A stretch of DNA of 64,000 nucleotides from Deltaproteobacteria bacterium. Its GTDB lineage: Bacteria; Desulfobacterota; Desulfomonilia; UBA1062. Of the stretch, positions 7,837-17,445 are shown one piece after another. Numbering within the stretch: the stretch's first letter is position 1; each line of letters begins with the position of its first letter. The position numbers and the translations under genes are program-made. Below the pieces are notes generated by a model. It ran no database searches. It was not told the DNA's origin and saw only the letters and a program-made list of their open reading frames with translations. The stretch spans positions 1-64,000 of the forward strand of contig JAHDQN010000029.1 in NCBI GenBank assembly GCA_018433775.1. Reading direction: 5' to 3'.

Positions 7837-9924
7837 ATGAAAATAGAAGCAAGAGGCACAGGCACACCGCTGATCTTTTCCGTGGGCGAAGTTGCCAGAC
7901 AGGCGGGTGGTTCTGTTCTGGTCCATCAGGGAGACAGCGTGGTGCTGGTTACCGCGACCGCAGCAGCCGAAGAGCGCAAGGGCGTGGATTTTCTTCCCCT
8001 GGTGGTGGACTATCAGGAAATGAGCTATGCCGCCGGGAGAATCAAGGGGGGATTCATCAAGAGAGACGGCCGTCCCGGCACTCAGGAGATACTCACTGCA
8101 CGTGCCATAGACAGGCCCATCCGGCCCCTGTTCCCCAAGGGTTTCCGCAAAGAGACCCAGGTGATTGCCATGGTGCTCTCTGCAGACCCAGCATTCACAC
8201 CCGACATACTCGCCCTGAACGGGGCATCGGCCGCCCTGCACATCTCGAACATTCCCTTCAGCAGCCCCATCGGCGGCGCACGGGTCGGGCTCATCGACGG
8301 TGAATTCGTGATCGACCCGTCGGTTTCCCAGCTCGAGAAGAGCCGGATGGAGCTCATCGTGGTAGGCACGCGCGACGCCATCGTCATGGTGGAGGGAGAG
8401 GCGGGAGAGTTGCCGGAGAGCACGGTACTCGATGCCATCAAGTTCGCGCATGTCAGGATCATCGAGGTCATCGACGCGATCGAAGAGCTCAGGGAAAAGG
8501 TCGGAAAACCGAAAAATCCACACACTCCTCCCAGGGAGAACGAGGATCTTTACCGGAAGGTCAGGGAGACCATGGTGCCGAAGATCGAGGGCATGGTATC
8601 CGGCTCTTATACGAAGCAGCAGCGGCACGCGCTCACCGACCAGCTCCGCGCGGAAATCCTCGAAACGTTCTCCGACGGCACCGAAGAGGAAGACGCCCTG
8701 GTCAATGGCGTCTTTGAGGCCGCGGAGAAGGATATCATCCGGAGCATCATGAAGGAACGGAAGACCAGAGTCGACGGCAGGAGTTTCGACGAGATCCGGC
8801 CCATCGACTGTCAGGTGGGGATACTGCCGCGCACGCATGGTTCGGCCCTCTTTACGCGGGGAGAGACGCAGGCGCTCGCAACCACGACCCTGGGAACCCC
8901 CCGGGACGAGCAGCGGGTGGAGACCCTGCTGGGAGAAACCACAAAATCGTTCATGCTCCACTACTCATTCCCGCCGTTTTCCGTGGGAGAGGTCCGGATG
9001 CTCAGAGGGCCGAGCAGACGTGAAATCGGGCATGGGAACCTGGCGGAGCGGGCTTTGGGCAAGATGCTGCCCGATGAAGGGGTATTCCCCTACACCATCA
9101 GACTCGTCTCGGAGATCCTCGAATCCAACGGGTCTTCCTCCATGGCCACGGTCTGCGGGGGATCACTCTCCCTGATGGATGCAGGCGTTCCCATGAAAAA
9201 GGCGGTGGCCGGCATCGCGATGGGGCTCATCAAGGAAGATGACGAATACATGGTTCTCACCGATATCCTCGGCGACGAAGACCACCTGGGCGACATGGAC
9301 TTCAAGGTGGCCGGAACCGCGGACGGAATCACCGCCCTGCAGATGGACATCAAAATTTCGGGCATCCCGGATGCGGTTCTCGGACAGGCCCTGGAAAAGG
9401 CCAAAGCTGCGCGGCTTGCCATTCTGGGCAAGATGAACCAGGCCATCAGCGCTCCCCGGGGAGACATCTCGCCCTATGCGCCAAGGGTCTACACGATGAA
9501 CATCAACCCCGACAAGATCAGGGACGTCATCGGTCCAGGTGGGAAAATCATCAAGGAAATCATCGCAAAGACAGACACCAAGATCGAAATCGACGATTCA
9601 GGCCGGGTGGACATCTTCTCTCCCGACGAGGATCACGCAAAGATGGCGGTGGACATGATCCAGGCCCTCACCAAGGAAATGGAGCTCGGGCGTGTATACA
9701 GCGGCAAGGTGGTCAAGATCATGGATTTCGGCGCCTTCGTGGATTTTCCGTCCGGGGAGTCCGGGTTGGTCCACATTTCCCAGCTCGCAAACGAGCGGGT
9801 GAAGAACGTGCGCGACGTGGTTCAGGAAGGCGACGAGGTCATTGTCAAGGTGATCGGCATCGACAGCAAGACCGGCAAGATCCGGCTCAGCCGGAAAGAA
9901 GCGCTCAACGAAACCATCCGCTGA
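7837..9924 (+). CDS. pnp: Polyribonucleotide nucleotidyltransferase (PNPase)
   Basis: 695-aa 3'-5' phosphorolytic exoribonuclease, the core of RNA degradation. Two RNase PH domains (about 10-230 and 310-540, the second containing the catalytic [16 protein letters not shown] stretch), a helical linker between them, a KH domain (about 555-615, [11 protein letters not shown]) and an S1 domain (about 618-690, [19 protein letters not shown]). Full length. Adjacent to rpsO, its usual partner, and followed after 6 bases by the M16 protease gene. Confidence 0.98.
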   Translation: MKIEARGTGTPLIFSVGEVARQAGGSVLVHQGDSVVLVTATAAAEERKGVDFLPLVVDYQEMSYAAGRIKGGFIKRDGRPGTQEILTARAIDRPIRPLFPKGFRKETQVIAMVLSADPAFTPDILALNGASAALHISNIPFSSPIGGARVGLIDGEFVIDPSVSQLEKSRMELIVVGTRDAIVMVEGEAGELPESTVLDAIKFAHVRIIEVIDAIEELREKVGKPKNPHTPPRENEDLYRKVRETMVPKIEGMVSGSYTKQQRHALTDQLRAEILETFSDGTEEEDALVNGVFEAAEKDIIRSIMKERKTRVDGRSFDEIRPIDCQVGILPRTHGSALFTRGETQALATTTLGTPRDEQRVETLLGETTKSFMLHYSFPPFSVGEVRMLRGPSRREIGHGNLAERALGKMLPDEGVFPYTIRLVSEILESNGSSSMATVCGGSLSLMDAGVPMKKAVAGIAMGLIKEDDEYMVLTDILGDEDHLGDMDFKVAGTADGITALQMDIKISGIPDAVLGQALEKAKAARLAILGKMNQAISAPRGDISPYAPRVYTMNINPDKIRDVIGPGGKIIKEIIAKTDTKIEIDDSGRVDIFSPDEDHAKMAVDMIQALTKEMELGRVYSGKVVKIMDFGAFVDFPSGESGLVHISQLANERVKNVRDVVQEGDEVIVKVIGIDSKTGKIRLSRKEALNETIR

Positions 9925-9930
9925 TCATTC

Positions 9931-11187
9931 ATGGTGAAATCTACGGTTCTCGATAACGGAGTTCGCGTCCTGTCGGCGAAGATGCCGGGGGTGCGCTCCG
10001 TTTCTCTGGGCGTCTGGGTCGGTGTCGGATCGCGGCACGACCCTCCGAACAATGCCGGCGTTGCGCACTTTACCGAGCACATGCTCTTCAAAGGCACCGA
10101 GAAGCGCAGCGCTCTGCAGATCGCCAAGGAGATTGATGCGCTGGGCGGTGTTCTCAACGCCCAGACCTCGAAGGAATATACCGTCTACTATACCCGGGTG
10201 CTCGACGAGCACCTGGACAAGGCCGCCGACATCCTTTTCGACCTCTTTCTCAACTCACAGATCGATGAAGAGGAGCTGGACAAAGAAAAAAAGGTGGTGC
10301 TCCAGGAAATCCGGATGACCGAGGATACGCCTGACGATCATGTCACTGATCTGTTCGCCGAGGCGTTTTTCCCGAGCTCGCCTCTGGGGGTTCCCATTCT
10401 CGGAACTGAAGAAATCGTCGGTTCGTTCCGGAGAGAAAACGTTCTGGAGTTTCTCTCCTCCTGTTACACCTCTTCTTCCATCGTCATCTCTGCGGTGGGC
10501 AGCCTGGATCATGACCGGATCGTCGGTCTGGTGCGGTCCTGGTTCGGCCATCTGCCGCGTGTAAAGGAAACGGTGCCGGAACATGCCTTTTCCGAAAGGA
10601 ACGGCGGTTCTCTGGTTTTTACCAAGGACATCGAACAGGTCCACATCACCCTGGGGACAACCGGACCCTCCATGCTCGATGAAAGGCGATGGACCTATAT
10701 CACGCTCAACACCATGCTGGGCGGATCCATGAGCTCCATGCTGTTTCAGGAAGCCCGCGAGAAACTCGGTCTGGTGTATTCCATCTATTCATACCTGAGT
10801 TCCTATAAGGACTGCGGCGTCATGGCCGTTTATGCCGCCACCACGCCCGACTGCCTCCGGAAGACCATGGATGTGATCATGCAGCAGATGTCCAGGGCCG
10901 GAAATGGTGATTTCGGCGGCGCCAGTCTCGAAGACGTGAAGGAACAGGTGAAAGGGAATCTCCTCCTCGCCCGGGAGAGCACCACCCACCGGATGTCTTC
11001 CCTTGCACGGAACATGATGTATTACCAGCGGGATGTCTCCGATGAGGAGATCATCGAGAAGATCAGGAAGGTGAGATTGGACGATATCGTGGACCTTGCC
11101 GGAGAGATTTTTCAGCAAGAGAAGATCACAGCGGTGTATCTCGGAAAGATCGGGCGGGAAGATGTCCGGGAGTTCGGTCTCCCGTAG
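9931..11187 (+). CDS. M16-family zinc peptidase (YmxG/processing-protease-like)
   Basis: 418 aa, homologous to mitochondrial processing peptidase beta. The inverted zinc motif HxxEH is present (H46-F-T-E-H50), with a glutamate in KVVLQEIRM some 75 residues later as expected for the third ligand. The C-terminal half (LGTTGPSM.., FQEAREKLGLVYSIYSY) is the non-catalytic M16 domain. No signal peptide is visible, so it is probably cytoplasmic. Genes of this kind commonly follow pnp. The natural substrate is unknown. Confidence 0.92.
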   Translation: MVKSTVLDNGVRVLSAKMPGVRSVSLGVWVGVGSRHDPPNNAGVAHFTEHMLFKGTEKRSALQIAKEIDALGGVLNAQTSKEYTVYYTRVLDEHLDKAADILFDLFLNSQIDEEELDKEKKVVLQEIRMTEDTPDDHVTDLFAEAFFPSSPLGVPILGTEEIVGSFRRENVLEFLSSCYTSSSIVISAVGSLDHDRIVGLVRSWFGHLPRVKETVPEHAFSERNGGSLVFTKDIEQVHITLGTTGPSMLDERRWTYITLNTMLGGSMSSMLFQEAREKLGLVYSIYSYLSSYKDCGVMAVYAATTPDCLRKTMDVIMQQMSRAGNGDFGGASLEDVKEQVKGNLLLARESTTHRMSSLARNMMYYQRDVSDEEIIEKIRKVRLDDIVDLAGEIFQQEKITAVYLGKIGREDVREFGLP

Positions 11188-11193
11188 GCGACG

Positions 11194-11553
11194 CTAGGGA
11201 GATACGTGTCTGATCTCCGTGAAGAACGAGGGCCGGGGATTTTCGGACACGAATCTTTTCCAGGCGGCCCGGTCGGGTTTGTTGATGAAAATGCCGATGA
11301 GGTAGAGGTCTCTCTCGATCGTGTACCCCATGACCGTGCCCGTTACGGTTACATTCCCGGTGCTTATGGTTACGTCCTGGTTCAGGAGTTTCAAAAGTGT
11401 AATTTTGATCTGCGTGGTGGGTACCTCCATGCAGATGTCATAGGGGGAGATGTACTGTGTTTTGCCCTCGAACGAGCAGTTTTCCAGGGGACAGGATATT
11501 GTCAGGCGTATCGACTCATGTCTTCTGTTCAGGCTCAAGTTCAGGGGAAACAT
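11194..11553 (-). CDS. Small PilZ-like domain protein (tentative)
   Basis: 119 aa, opposite strand, ending 6 bases from the M16 stop (convergent). The N-terminal NRRHESIRL resembles the RxxxR motif of PilZ domains and YISPYDICMEVP sits where the D/NxSxxG motif is expected, but the latter is degenerate, so c-di-GMP binding is uncertain. No signal peptide or membrane segment. Its start is divergent from truA with a 47-base gap. The assignment rests on weak motif similarity only. Confidence 0.45.
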   Translation of the reverse strand: MFPLNLSLNRRHESIRLTISCPLENCSFEGKTQYISPYDICMEVPTTQIKITLLKLLNQDVTISTGNVTVTGTVMGYTIERDLYLIGIFINKPDRAAWKRFVSENPRPSFFTEIRHVSP

Positions 11554-11600
11554 GATTCTTCTTGCATCTCCTTTCTATATTTGCTTAATCTTCTGCAAGA

Positions 11601-12401
11601 ATGATGCCTGCTATGAGAAACCTGAAGATTATCCTTGCCTATGACGGGTCGGCCTTTCATGGATGGCAGTTTCAGACCGCGACGAGAACGGTTCAGGAAA
11701 CGGTTGAAAAGTGCCTTCAGGATATCCTTGGCCACGAGGTCAGGGTAACCGCCTCGGGCCGCACCGATGCCGGGGTCCATGCCCTGGGGCAGGTCGTCAA
11801 TTTCCGGACCAGCTCCAGAATTCCGGCCCACGGGTTGCTCAGGGCTTTGAATTCCATGTTTCCGCCGGATCTTTCCGCCCGAGAAGTACGAGAGGTTCCA
11901 CTCGACTTTCATGCCAGATATTTGGCGCTTTCCAAGAAGTATGTATATGTTAGTGACACATCCTCGATTCTGAGCCCGTTTCTCTCCCGATACGTCATGC
12001 ATCTGCCGGGCGGGCTCGATATCCGGGCGATGGGACAGGCCGCGCGTGCGCTGAAGGGACGGCATGATTTCAGCTCGTTCATGGGGTCGGGCTCGTCGGT
12101 AAAAACGACGATCAGGGAGATCTTCGATTTCGAAGTATTCGGCAAAGGTTCCCGGGTGTTCTTCTGTATACGGGGTAGCGGCTTTCTGCGTCATATGGTA
12201 AGGAACATCGTGGGCACGCTGATCCCGGTGGGACAGGGAGAGATGGCATCCCGCGACGTGGAGAGTATCCTGGCACTCAGGGATCGCACCCAGGCAGGTC
12301 CCACGGCTCCCCCGCAGGGGCTCTATCTCGTGGAGGTCGAGTACGGCGGGCACGGGAGAAGCGATATGGACACGCATCGCCGGCAGGAGGGACAGCCCTG
12401 A
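11601..12401 (+). CDS. truA: tRNA pseudouridine(38-40) synthase TruA
   Basis: 266 aa (starts at 11601, 11604 or 11613 are all possible). Modifies uridines 38-40 in the anticodon arm of tRNA. The catalytic motif ASGRTDAGVHA carries the nucleophilic Asp56 (numbered from 11601); other family stretches are AYDGSAFHGWQ, FHARYLALSKKYVY and GSGFLRHMVRNIVGTL. Complete. It precedes the dTDP-sugar genes by 46 bases. Confidence 0.95.
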   Translation: MMPAMRNLKIILAYDGSAFHGWQFQTATRTVQETVEKCLQDILGHEVRVTASGRTDAGVHALGQVVNFRTSSRIPAHGLLRALNSMFPPDLSAREVREVPLDFHARYLALSKKYVYVSDTSSILSPFLSRYVMHLPGGLDIRAMGQAARALKGRHDFSSFMGSGSSVKTTIREIFDFEVFGKGSRVFFCIRGSGFLRHMVRNIVGTLIPVGQGEMASRDVESILALRDRTQAGPTAPPQGLYLVEVEYGGHGRSDMDTHRRQEGQP

Positions 12402-12447
12402 ACCGCGGCGACCGGCGAGAACGAGAGATGAGTCAAGGAGGGTTTGA

Positions 12448-13182
12448 ATGATGAGGGGTGTTGTGCTGGCAGGCGGCCTGGGAACGAGGCTGCATCCGCT
12501 GACCAAGGTGACCAATAAGCATCTCCTGCCGATATACGATAAGCCGATGATCTATTATCCCATCGAGGCCCTCACCAATGCCGGGATAAAAGAGATCATG
12601 GTGGTGACGGGAGGAAACAATGCAGGGGATTTTCTCCGTCTGCTGGGGAACGGCAAGGATTTCGGGCTGAGCCGGATTCACTACGCCTACCAGGAAGGCG
12701 AGGGCGGGATCGCCGAGGCCCTTGGGCTGGCGGAGTCCTTTGCCGAGGGGAGGCCCATCTGCGTGGTGCTGGGGGATAACATCATCGAGAAAAACATCAT
12801 ACAGGCCGTCCGGGATTATCGGCAGCAGGGCGGGGGAGCCCGGATCATGCTCAAGGAGGTGTCCGACCCGGAGCGCTTCGGCGTGCCGGTCTTCGAAGGA
12901 GACCGCATCACCGGCATCGAGGAAAAACCGAAGAACCCGAGGAGCAGCTATGCCGTGATCGGGATCTACATGTACGACTCGCGGGTTTTCGACATCATCC
13001 ACGGGCTTTCGCCCTCCGAGCGGGGAGAGTTGGAGATCACGGACGTGAACAACGACTATATCCGTGCGGGCGCCATGCAGTGGTCGGTCCTCGACGGCTG
13101 GTGGACCGATGCAGGGACCATCGAGAGCCTGCTGAAGGCGGGGAACCTGGTGGCGAAGACGGGCGCCAACAAGAGAGAATAG
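12448..13182 (+). CDS. rfbA: Glucose-1-phosphate thymidylyltransferase (short form)
   Basis: 244-aa sugar nucleotidyltransferase with the N-terminal signature VVLAGGLGTRLHPLT and LPIYDKPMIYYPIEAL. At ~240 residues it is the short class lacking the C-terminal allosteric extension of RmlA (~290 aa). It would make dTDP-glucose from dTTP and glucose-1-phosphate. rfbB and rfbD follow within 31 and -4 bases, so the three form one unit for a dTDP-deoxysugar used in surface polysaccharide. Confidence 0.9.
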   Translation: MMRGVVLAGGLGTRLHPLTKVTNKHLLPIYDKPMIYYPIEALTNAGIKEIMVVTGGNNAGDFLRLLGNGKDFGLSRIHYAYQEGEGGIAEALGLAESFAEGRPICVVLGDNIIEKNIIQAVRDYRQQGGGARIMLKEVSDPERFGVPVFEGDRITGIEEKPKNPRSSYAVIGIYMYDSRVFDIIHGLSPSERGELEITDVNNDYIRAGAMQWSVLDGWWTDAGTIESLLKAGNLVAKTGANKRE

Positions 13183-13212
13183 CTAAAAGTACCGTAAAAG
13201 AAGGGGAAGCAC

Positions 13213-14229
13213 ATGAAGGTACTCTTGACTGGGGGATGCGGATTCATCGGGACAAACCTATTGCGCTACATTCTCGCAAACAGGTCTGACTGGAGCGTGG
13301 TGAACCTCGATCTCCTCACCTATGCCGGAAATCTCGAGAACACCATGGATCTGGCCGAGGCGTATCCGGGCCGGTATGAGTTCGTCAAAGGGGACATCGC
13401 GGATCACGCGGGTGTCGACGCCCTGTTTTCCCGGCATTCGTTCGATCTGGTGCTCAACCTCGCCGCGGAATCCCATGTGGACAGGAGCATCGAGGACTCG
13501 GGCATATTCGTGAGGACGAACATCCTGGGCGTTCAGGTGCTCCTCGATGCCGCGAGACGGCATAAGGTCGGCCGCTTCCTGCACGTCTCAACCGACGAGG
13601 TGTACGGCAGCCTGGGCCCAGAGGGGCGTTTCAGGGAAGACTTTCACCTTGCGCCCAACAGCCCGTATTCCGCGTCAAAGGCGGCCGCCGATCTCCTGGT
13701 GAGGTCGTATGTGAAGACCCACGGCCTGGACGCGGTGATCACCCGGTGCTCAAACAATTACGGTCCCTACCAGTTTCCGGAAAAGCTTATCCCCCTGATG
13801 GTGATCAACGCCTTCAACGACCGGGAACTTCCGGTGTATGGCCAGGGCAGGAACGTGAGAGACTGGATCTTCGTGGACGACCACTGCCGCGGGATCGTCG
13901 CGGTGGCGGAAAACGGGAGGTGCGGCGAGGCCTACAACATGGGTGGAGACGCGGAGAAGGAGAACATCCAGATCGTCCGGCTCATCCTCGAGAATCTGGC
14001 CAAGCCCGATTCCCTCATCCGGTTCGTCACCGACAGGCCGGGCCACGATTTCCGCTATGCCATGGACTTTGCAAAGATCGAGGCGGAGCTGGGTTGGGGT
14101 CCGGAGCACGGGTTCGGCGAAGGACTGAAAAAGACCATCGCGTGGTATCTGAACAACCAGTCGTGGTGGGAGAAGATCCTTTCGGGAACCTACCGGCACT
14201 ACTATGAGAGGATGTACGGAAGCCGATGA
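13213..14229 (+). CDS. rfbB: dTDP-glucose 4,6-dehydratase
   Basis: 338-aa extended short-chain dehydrogenase. The NAD-binding GGCGFIGTNL is at residues 7-16, and the active-site STDEVYG and YSASK motifs are present. Converts dTDP-glucose to dTDP-4-keto-6-deoxyglucose. RBS-like AAGGGGAAG precedes the ATG. The 3' end overlaps rfbD (ATGA). Confidence 0.95.
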   Translation: MKVLLTGGCGFIGTNLLRYILANRSDWSVVNLDLLTYAGNLENTMDLAEAYPGRYEFVKGDIADHAGVDALFSRHSFDLVLNLAAESHVDRSIEDSGIFVRTNILGVQVLLDAARRHKVGRFLHVSTDEVYGSLGPEGRFREDFHLAPNSPYSASKAAADLLVRSYVKTHGLDAVITRCSNNYGPYQFPEKLIPLMVINAFNDRELPVYGQGRNVRDWIFVDDHCRGIVAVAENGRCGEAYNMGGDAEKENIQIVRLILENLAKPDSLIRFVTDRPGHDFRYAMDFAKIEAELGWGPEHGFGEGLKKTIAWYLNNQSWWEKILSGTYRHYYERMYGSR

Positions 14230-15107
14230 AGATTCTGATTACAGGGTCATTGGGCCTTCTGGGGCAGGAGGTGGTCGAGGTGTGCCGGAACCGGGGAGAC
14301 GAGGTTCTTGCCACGGATATCGCCTCACCGGCGACCCCGCTGGATGTCAGGATCCCGGCAACCCTCCGCGGGTTCCTTGCAGCGAACAGGCCCGACTGGG
14401 TCGTCAACTGCGCGGCCTTCACCGATGTCGACGGCTGCGAAGAAAAAGAGGACCTTGCCTTCGAGCTGAACGCGAGGGCTCCGGGGCACCTGGCCAGGGC
14501 CTGCGAAGAGTACGGCGCGAAGCTCCTGCACATCAGCACCGATTATGTCTTCGACGGCGAGAAGCTAGGCCCTTACGAGGAGGACGACGCGCCGAACCCC
14601 TTAAGCGTGTACGGAAAGAGCAAGCGCGCAGGCGAGATCTCCATCCAGGAGGGGATCGAGCATTATCTCATCGTCAGGCCCCAGTGGCTTTTCGGTCCGC
14701 ACGGCAGGAACTTCGTGTCCACCATCCTGGGGCTGGCCCAGGAGCGTGACATCCTGTCCGTGGTCAACGACCAGTGGGGCTCGCCAACCTACTCCAAGGA
14801 CCTGGCCCGGGCGCTGAGGGTGCTCATCGACTGCGATGCCCGGGGCGTTTTCCATGTGAGGAACCGCGGAAAGGCGACATGGTTCGATCTGGCCAAACGA
14901 GCCATCGATCTCCTGGGATTGCCCACCCGGGTCGTCCCGGTGGATACCTCCGCCTTTCCGCGTCCGGCCCGCAGGCCCATGAACGGCATTCTCTCCACCC
15001 GGCGCTTCACCCGGACCACGGGGAAGGTCATGCCCTCATGGCAGATCTCGCTGAAGAGCTATATAAAGGAGTATCTCCGGGAACAACGCAGGGAAAGCCG
15101 GGATTGA
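14226..15107 (+). CDS. rfbD: dTDP-4-dehydrorhamnose reductase
   Basis: 293-aa SDR reductase with ILITGSLGLLGQEVVE at the N-terminus, STDYVFDGE and the YGKSKRAGE catalytic stretch. Would complete dTDP-L-rhamnose synthesis, but no 3,5-epimerase (rfbC) gene is present next to it, so the epimerase must be encoded elsewhere or the product is another 6-deoxy sugar. Overlaps the rfbB stop by 4 bases. Confidence 0.92.
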   Translation: MKILITGSLGLLGQEVVEVCRNRGDEVLATDIASPATPLDVRIPATLRGFLAANRPDWVVNCAAFTDVDGCEEKEDLAFELNARAPGHLARACEEYGAKLLHISTDYVFDGEKLGPYEEDDAPNPLSVYGKSKRAGEISIQEGIEHYLIVRPQWLFGPHGRNFVSTILGLAQERDILSVVNDQWGSPTYSKDLARALRVLIDCDARGVFHVRNRGKATWFDLAKRAIDLLGLPTRVVPVDTSAFPRPARRPMNGILSTRRFTRTTGKVMPSWQISLKSYIKEYLREQRRESRD

Positions 15108-15340
15108 ATCCTCCCGTGACGGATCCACCTCCGGCCTGCCCGCAGGGAGACGGAAACAGCGAGAGACGGGTGCCGGGGCGTTGTGAGCCTTAAGACGGCT
15201 CGAGGAATCATCTTTCGTTCAGGTTGATATTTTGATAAACAGGAAACTCGTGGGTACTTCGCGAGAGGTTGCATTCAAGAGATGTGGTGTGCCGCCGCAC
15301 AGGATGCGGAAGGCCGCACCGGAAGGAAAAGGAGCAGCTA

Positions 15341-15964
15341 TTGAATAAGAAAAAGCAGAAAAGCGCGGCGAGGGACTGGGCTGAGGCTCTCGTCGTCGCT
15401 TTTATCATCGCCATGATCATCAGGGCCTTTGTGCTCCAGGCGTACCGGATCCCGTCGTCATCCATGGAAGACACCCTGCTCAAGGGCGATCACATTCTCG
15501 CCACCAAGTACAACTACGGGCTGACCGTTCCGTTCACCACCGAAAAGTTCTGGGGGGGCGACAGGGTTCCCGCCCGCGGAGATATCGTCATATTCACCTT
15601 TCCCAGGGACCGGTCCATGGACTTTGTCAAGAGGGTGATCGGCCTGCCCGGGGACACGATCGAGGTCAGGGACAAAAAGGTGTACGTGAACGGGGAGATA
15701 TTGAAGACCGCGTCCGAGAAACATACCGACCCGTTCATCCTCACTCAGGGGCAGGGCAAGGTCAGGGATAATTTCGGACCCATCACCGTGGACCCGGGGT
15801 ACTGTTTCGTCATGGGAGACAACCGTGACCAGAGCTATGACAGCAGGTTTTGGGGCCTGGTTCCCATCGAGAATATCAAGGGCAAGGCCTTTGTCATCTA
15901 CTTCTCGTGGGACAGCGACGCGCACTGGATCCGCTTCGGGAGAATCGGAGATCTTATCCGGTAA
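15341..15964 (+). CDS. lepB: Signal peptidase I
   Basis: 207-aa membrane-bound serine protease that removes signal peptides. I place the start at TTG 15341 because it has AAAAGGAG at the proper distance and gives MNKKKQKSAARDW followed directly by the transmembrane segment (about residues 16-34). Catalytic Ser41 lies in IPSSSMEDTL and the catalytic Lys97 in MDFVKRVIGLPGD; the GDNRDQSYDSRFWG box is present. The 233 bases upstream hold no recognisable gene. pyrR follows after 12 bases behind AAGGAGG. Confidence 0.95.
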   Translation: MNKKKQKSAARDWAEALVVAFIIAMIIRAFVLQAYRIPSSSMEDTLLKGDHILATKYNYGLTVPFTTEKFWGGDRVPARGDIVIFTFPRDRSMDFVKRVIGLPGDTIEVRDKKVYVNGEILKTASEKHTDPFILTQGQGKVRDNFGPITVDPGYCFVMGDNRDQSYDSRFWGLVPIENIKGKAFVIYFSWDSDAHWIRFGRIGDLIR

Positions 15965-15976
15965 GGAGGTCGATGT

Positions 15977-16516
15977 ATGGCCGAGAAAACCATGAGTGGA
16001 AAAGAACTCGGGGAAATTCTCCATGATCTGGCCGGCCGGCTCATGGATGCCATGGAATCGTGGAGCGAGGTGGTCTTCATCGGCATCCGAAGCGGCGGAT
16101 TCCTGGTGGCCAGAAACGTGGTGAGTCTCATCGAGAAAAAGACCGGCAGCACCGTTCCCCTAGGCGCTCTGGATATCGCCCTGTACCGGGATGACGTGCA
16201 CCGGAGGCCGTTTACCCCCGAGGTCAGGAGCACGGACATTCCGTTTTCCGTGAACGACAAGAGGGTGATTCTGGTGGACGATGTGCTGAATACCGGGAGG
16301 TCGGTGAGGGCAGCCATCGATCATATCGTGGATCTGGGAAGGCCCAAGAGGATATACCTCATGGTCCTGTTCGACCGGGGCGGGAGGGAGCTTCCCATAC
16401 AGGCTGACTTCGTGGGGCGGCACGTGGACCTGCCGGAGGAGAAGATCATCAAGCTCGAGGCAGGGCCGGACAAGATAACCATCAAGGATGTCATCGTGAG
16501 CGGAGTCAAAAAATGA
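15977..16516 (+). CDS. pyrR: Bifunctional pyr operon regulator / uracil phosphoribosyltransferase PyrR
   Basis: 179-aa type I phosphoribosyltransferase with the PRPP loop VILVDDVLNTGRSVRAA and an N-terminal GIRSGGF loop. PyrR proteins bind pyr mRNA in response to UMP and also have weak UPRTase activity. No anti-antiterminator leader is visible in the 12-base gap to lepB, so any RNA-binding target would lie elsewhere, for example before lepB. Overlaps pyrB by 4 bases. Confidence 0.93.
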   Translation: MAEKTMSGKELGEILHDLAGRLMDAMESWSEVVFIGIRSGGFLVARNVVSLIEKKTGSTVPLGALDIALYRDDVHRRPFTPEVRSTDIPFSVNDKRVILVDDVLNTGRSVRAAIDHIVDLGRPKRIYLMVLFDRGGRELPIQADFVGRHVDLPEEKIIKLEAGPDKITIKDVIVSGVKK

Positions 16517-17445
16517 ACTGGCCTCACAAGGATGTCATCGCCATCAATGACCTGACCCCGGGCGAGATCGGTCATGTTCTGGACATGGCCTCCTCCTTCA
16601 AAGAGATATCGAGACGCGACATCAAGAAAGTACCTACCTTAAGGGGCAAAACCGTGGTGCTCCTGTTCTACGAGCCGAGCACCCGGACACGGCTGTCCTT
16701 CGAGATCGCGGCGAAGCGGCTGAGCGCCGACACCGTGGCCCTTTCGGCTTCCGGGTCGTCCTTCTCCAAGGGAGAGACCATCATGGACGCCGCTTACAAT
16801 GTCATGGCAATGGCGCCCGACTGCATCGTGATCCGGTATCCCTATGCCGGCATCCCGGCGAAGATGGCGGAGCTGCTTCCCTGCTCGGTCATCAACGGAG
16901 GAGACGGCTTTCACGAGCACCCCACCCAGGCCCTGCTCGACATGTATTCCCTCCACGAGCATTTCGGGCGGATTCAGGGGCTCACCGTGGCCATCGTGGG
17001 CGACATCATGCATTCCCGTGTTGCCAGGTCCAATGTGTATGGGCTCAAGAAAATGGGCGCAACCGTTGTGCTCGTAGCACCGAAAACCCTGCTTCCGCCG
17101 GGAGTGGAGACCTGGGGGGCACAGGTAACGACCGAGCTCGATCCGGTCATCCCAGAGGCGGATGCGGTCATGATGCTCCGCGTCCAGAAGGAGCGCCTCA
17201 ACGAGCGGTTTTTCCCCGACGAACGCGAATACTCGGTCTTTTACGGCCTGAACAAAAGGCGGGTGAACCTGATGAAGGATGGGGCGGTGATCATGCACCC
17301 GGGACCCATGAACCGGGGTGTGGAGATCACCCACGATGCGGCCGACAGCGCCCGGTCCATCATCCTCGACCAGGTGGAAAACGGGGTGGCCATCCGGATG
17401 ACGCTCCTGTACCTGTCCATGGGAGGAACGGCCAATGTGGGTTAA
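16513..17445 (+). CDS. pyrB: Aspartate carbamoyltransferase catalytic subunit
   Basis: 310 aa. Catalyses carbamoyl phosphate plus aspartate to carbamoyl aspartate in pyrimidine synthesis. Carbamoyl-phosphate-binding loop YEPSTRTRLSFE, the HEHPTQALLDM motif and the MLRVQKER segment are intact. No pyrI regulatory subunit gene follows; instead pyrC overlaps by 11 bases, the arrangement typical of bacteria with a pyrB-pyrC complex. Confidence 0.96.
   Translation: MNWPHKDVIAINDLTPGEIGHVLDMASSFKEISRRDIKKVPTLRGKTVVLLFYEPSTRTRLSFEIAAKRLSADTVALSASGSSFSKGETIMDAAYNVMAMAPDCIVIRYPYAGIPAKMAELLPCSVINGGDGFHEHPTQALLDMYSLHEHFGRIQGLTVAIVGDIMHSRVARSNVYGLKKMGATVVLVAPKTLLPPGVETWGAQVTTELDPVIPEADAVMMLRVQKERLNERFFPDEREYSVFYGLNKRRVNLMKDGAVIMHPGPMNRGVEITHDAADSARSIILDQVENGVAIRMTLLYLSMGGTANVG

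Noticed and set aside
11206-11604. 132-codon plus-strand frame opposite the PilZ-like gene
   Set aside because: The minus-strand frame has better residue composition and a PilZ-like pattern; the plus-strand product has none.
12448-15107. Complete dTDP-L-rhamnose operon
   Set aside because: rfbC is missing, so the full pathway cannot be claimed from this window.
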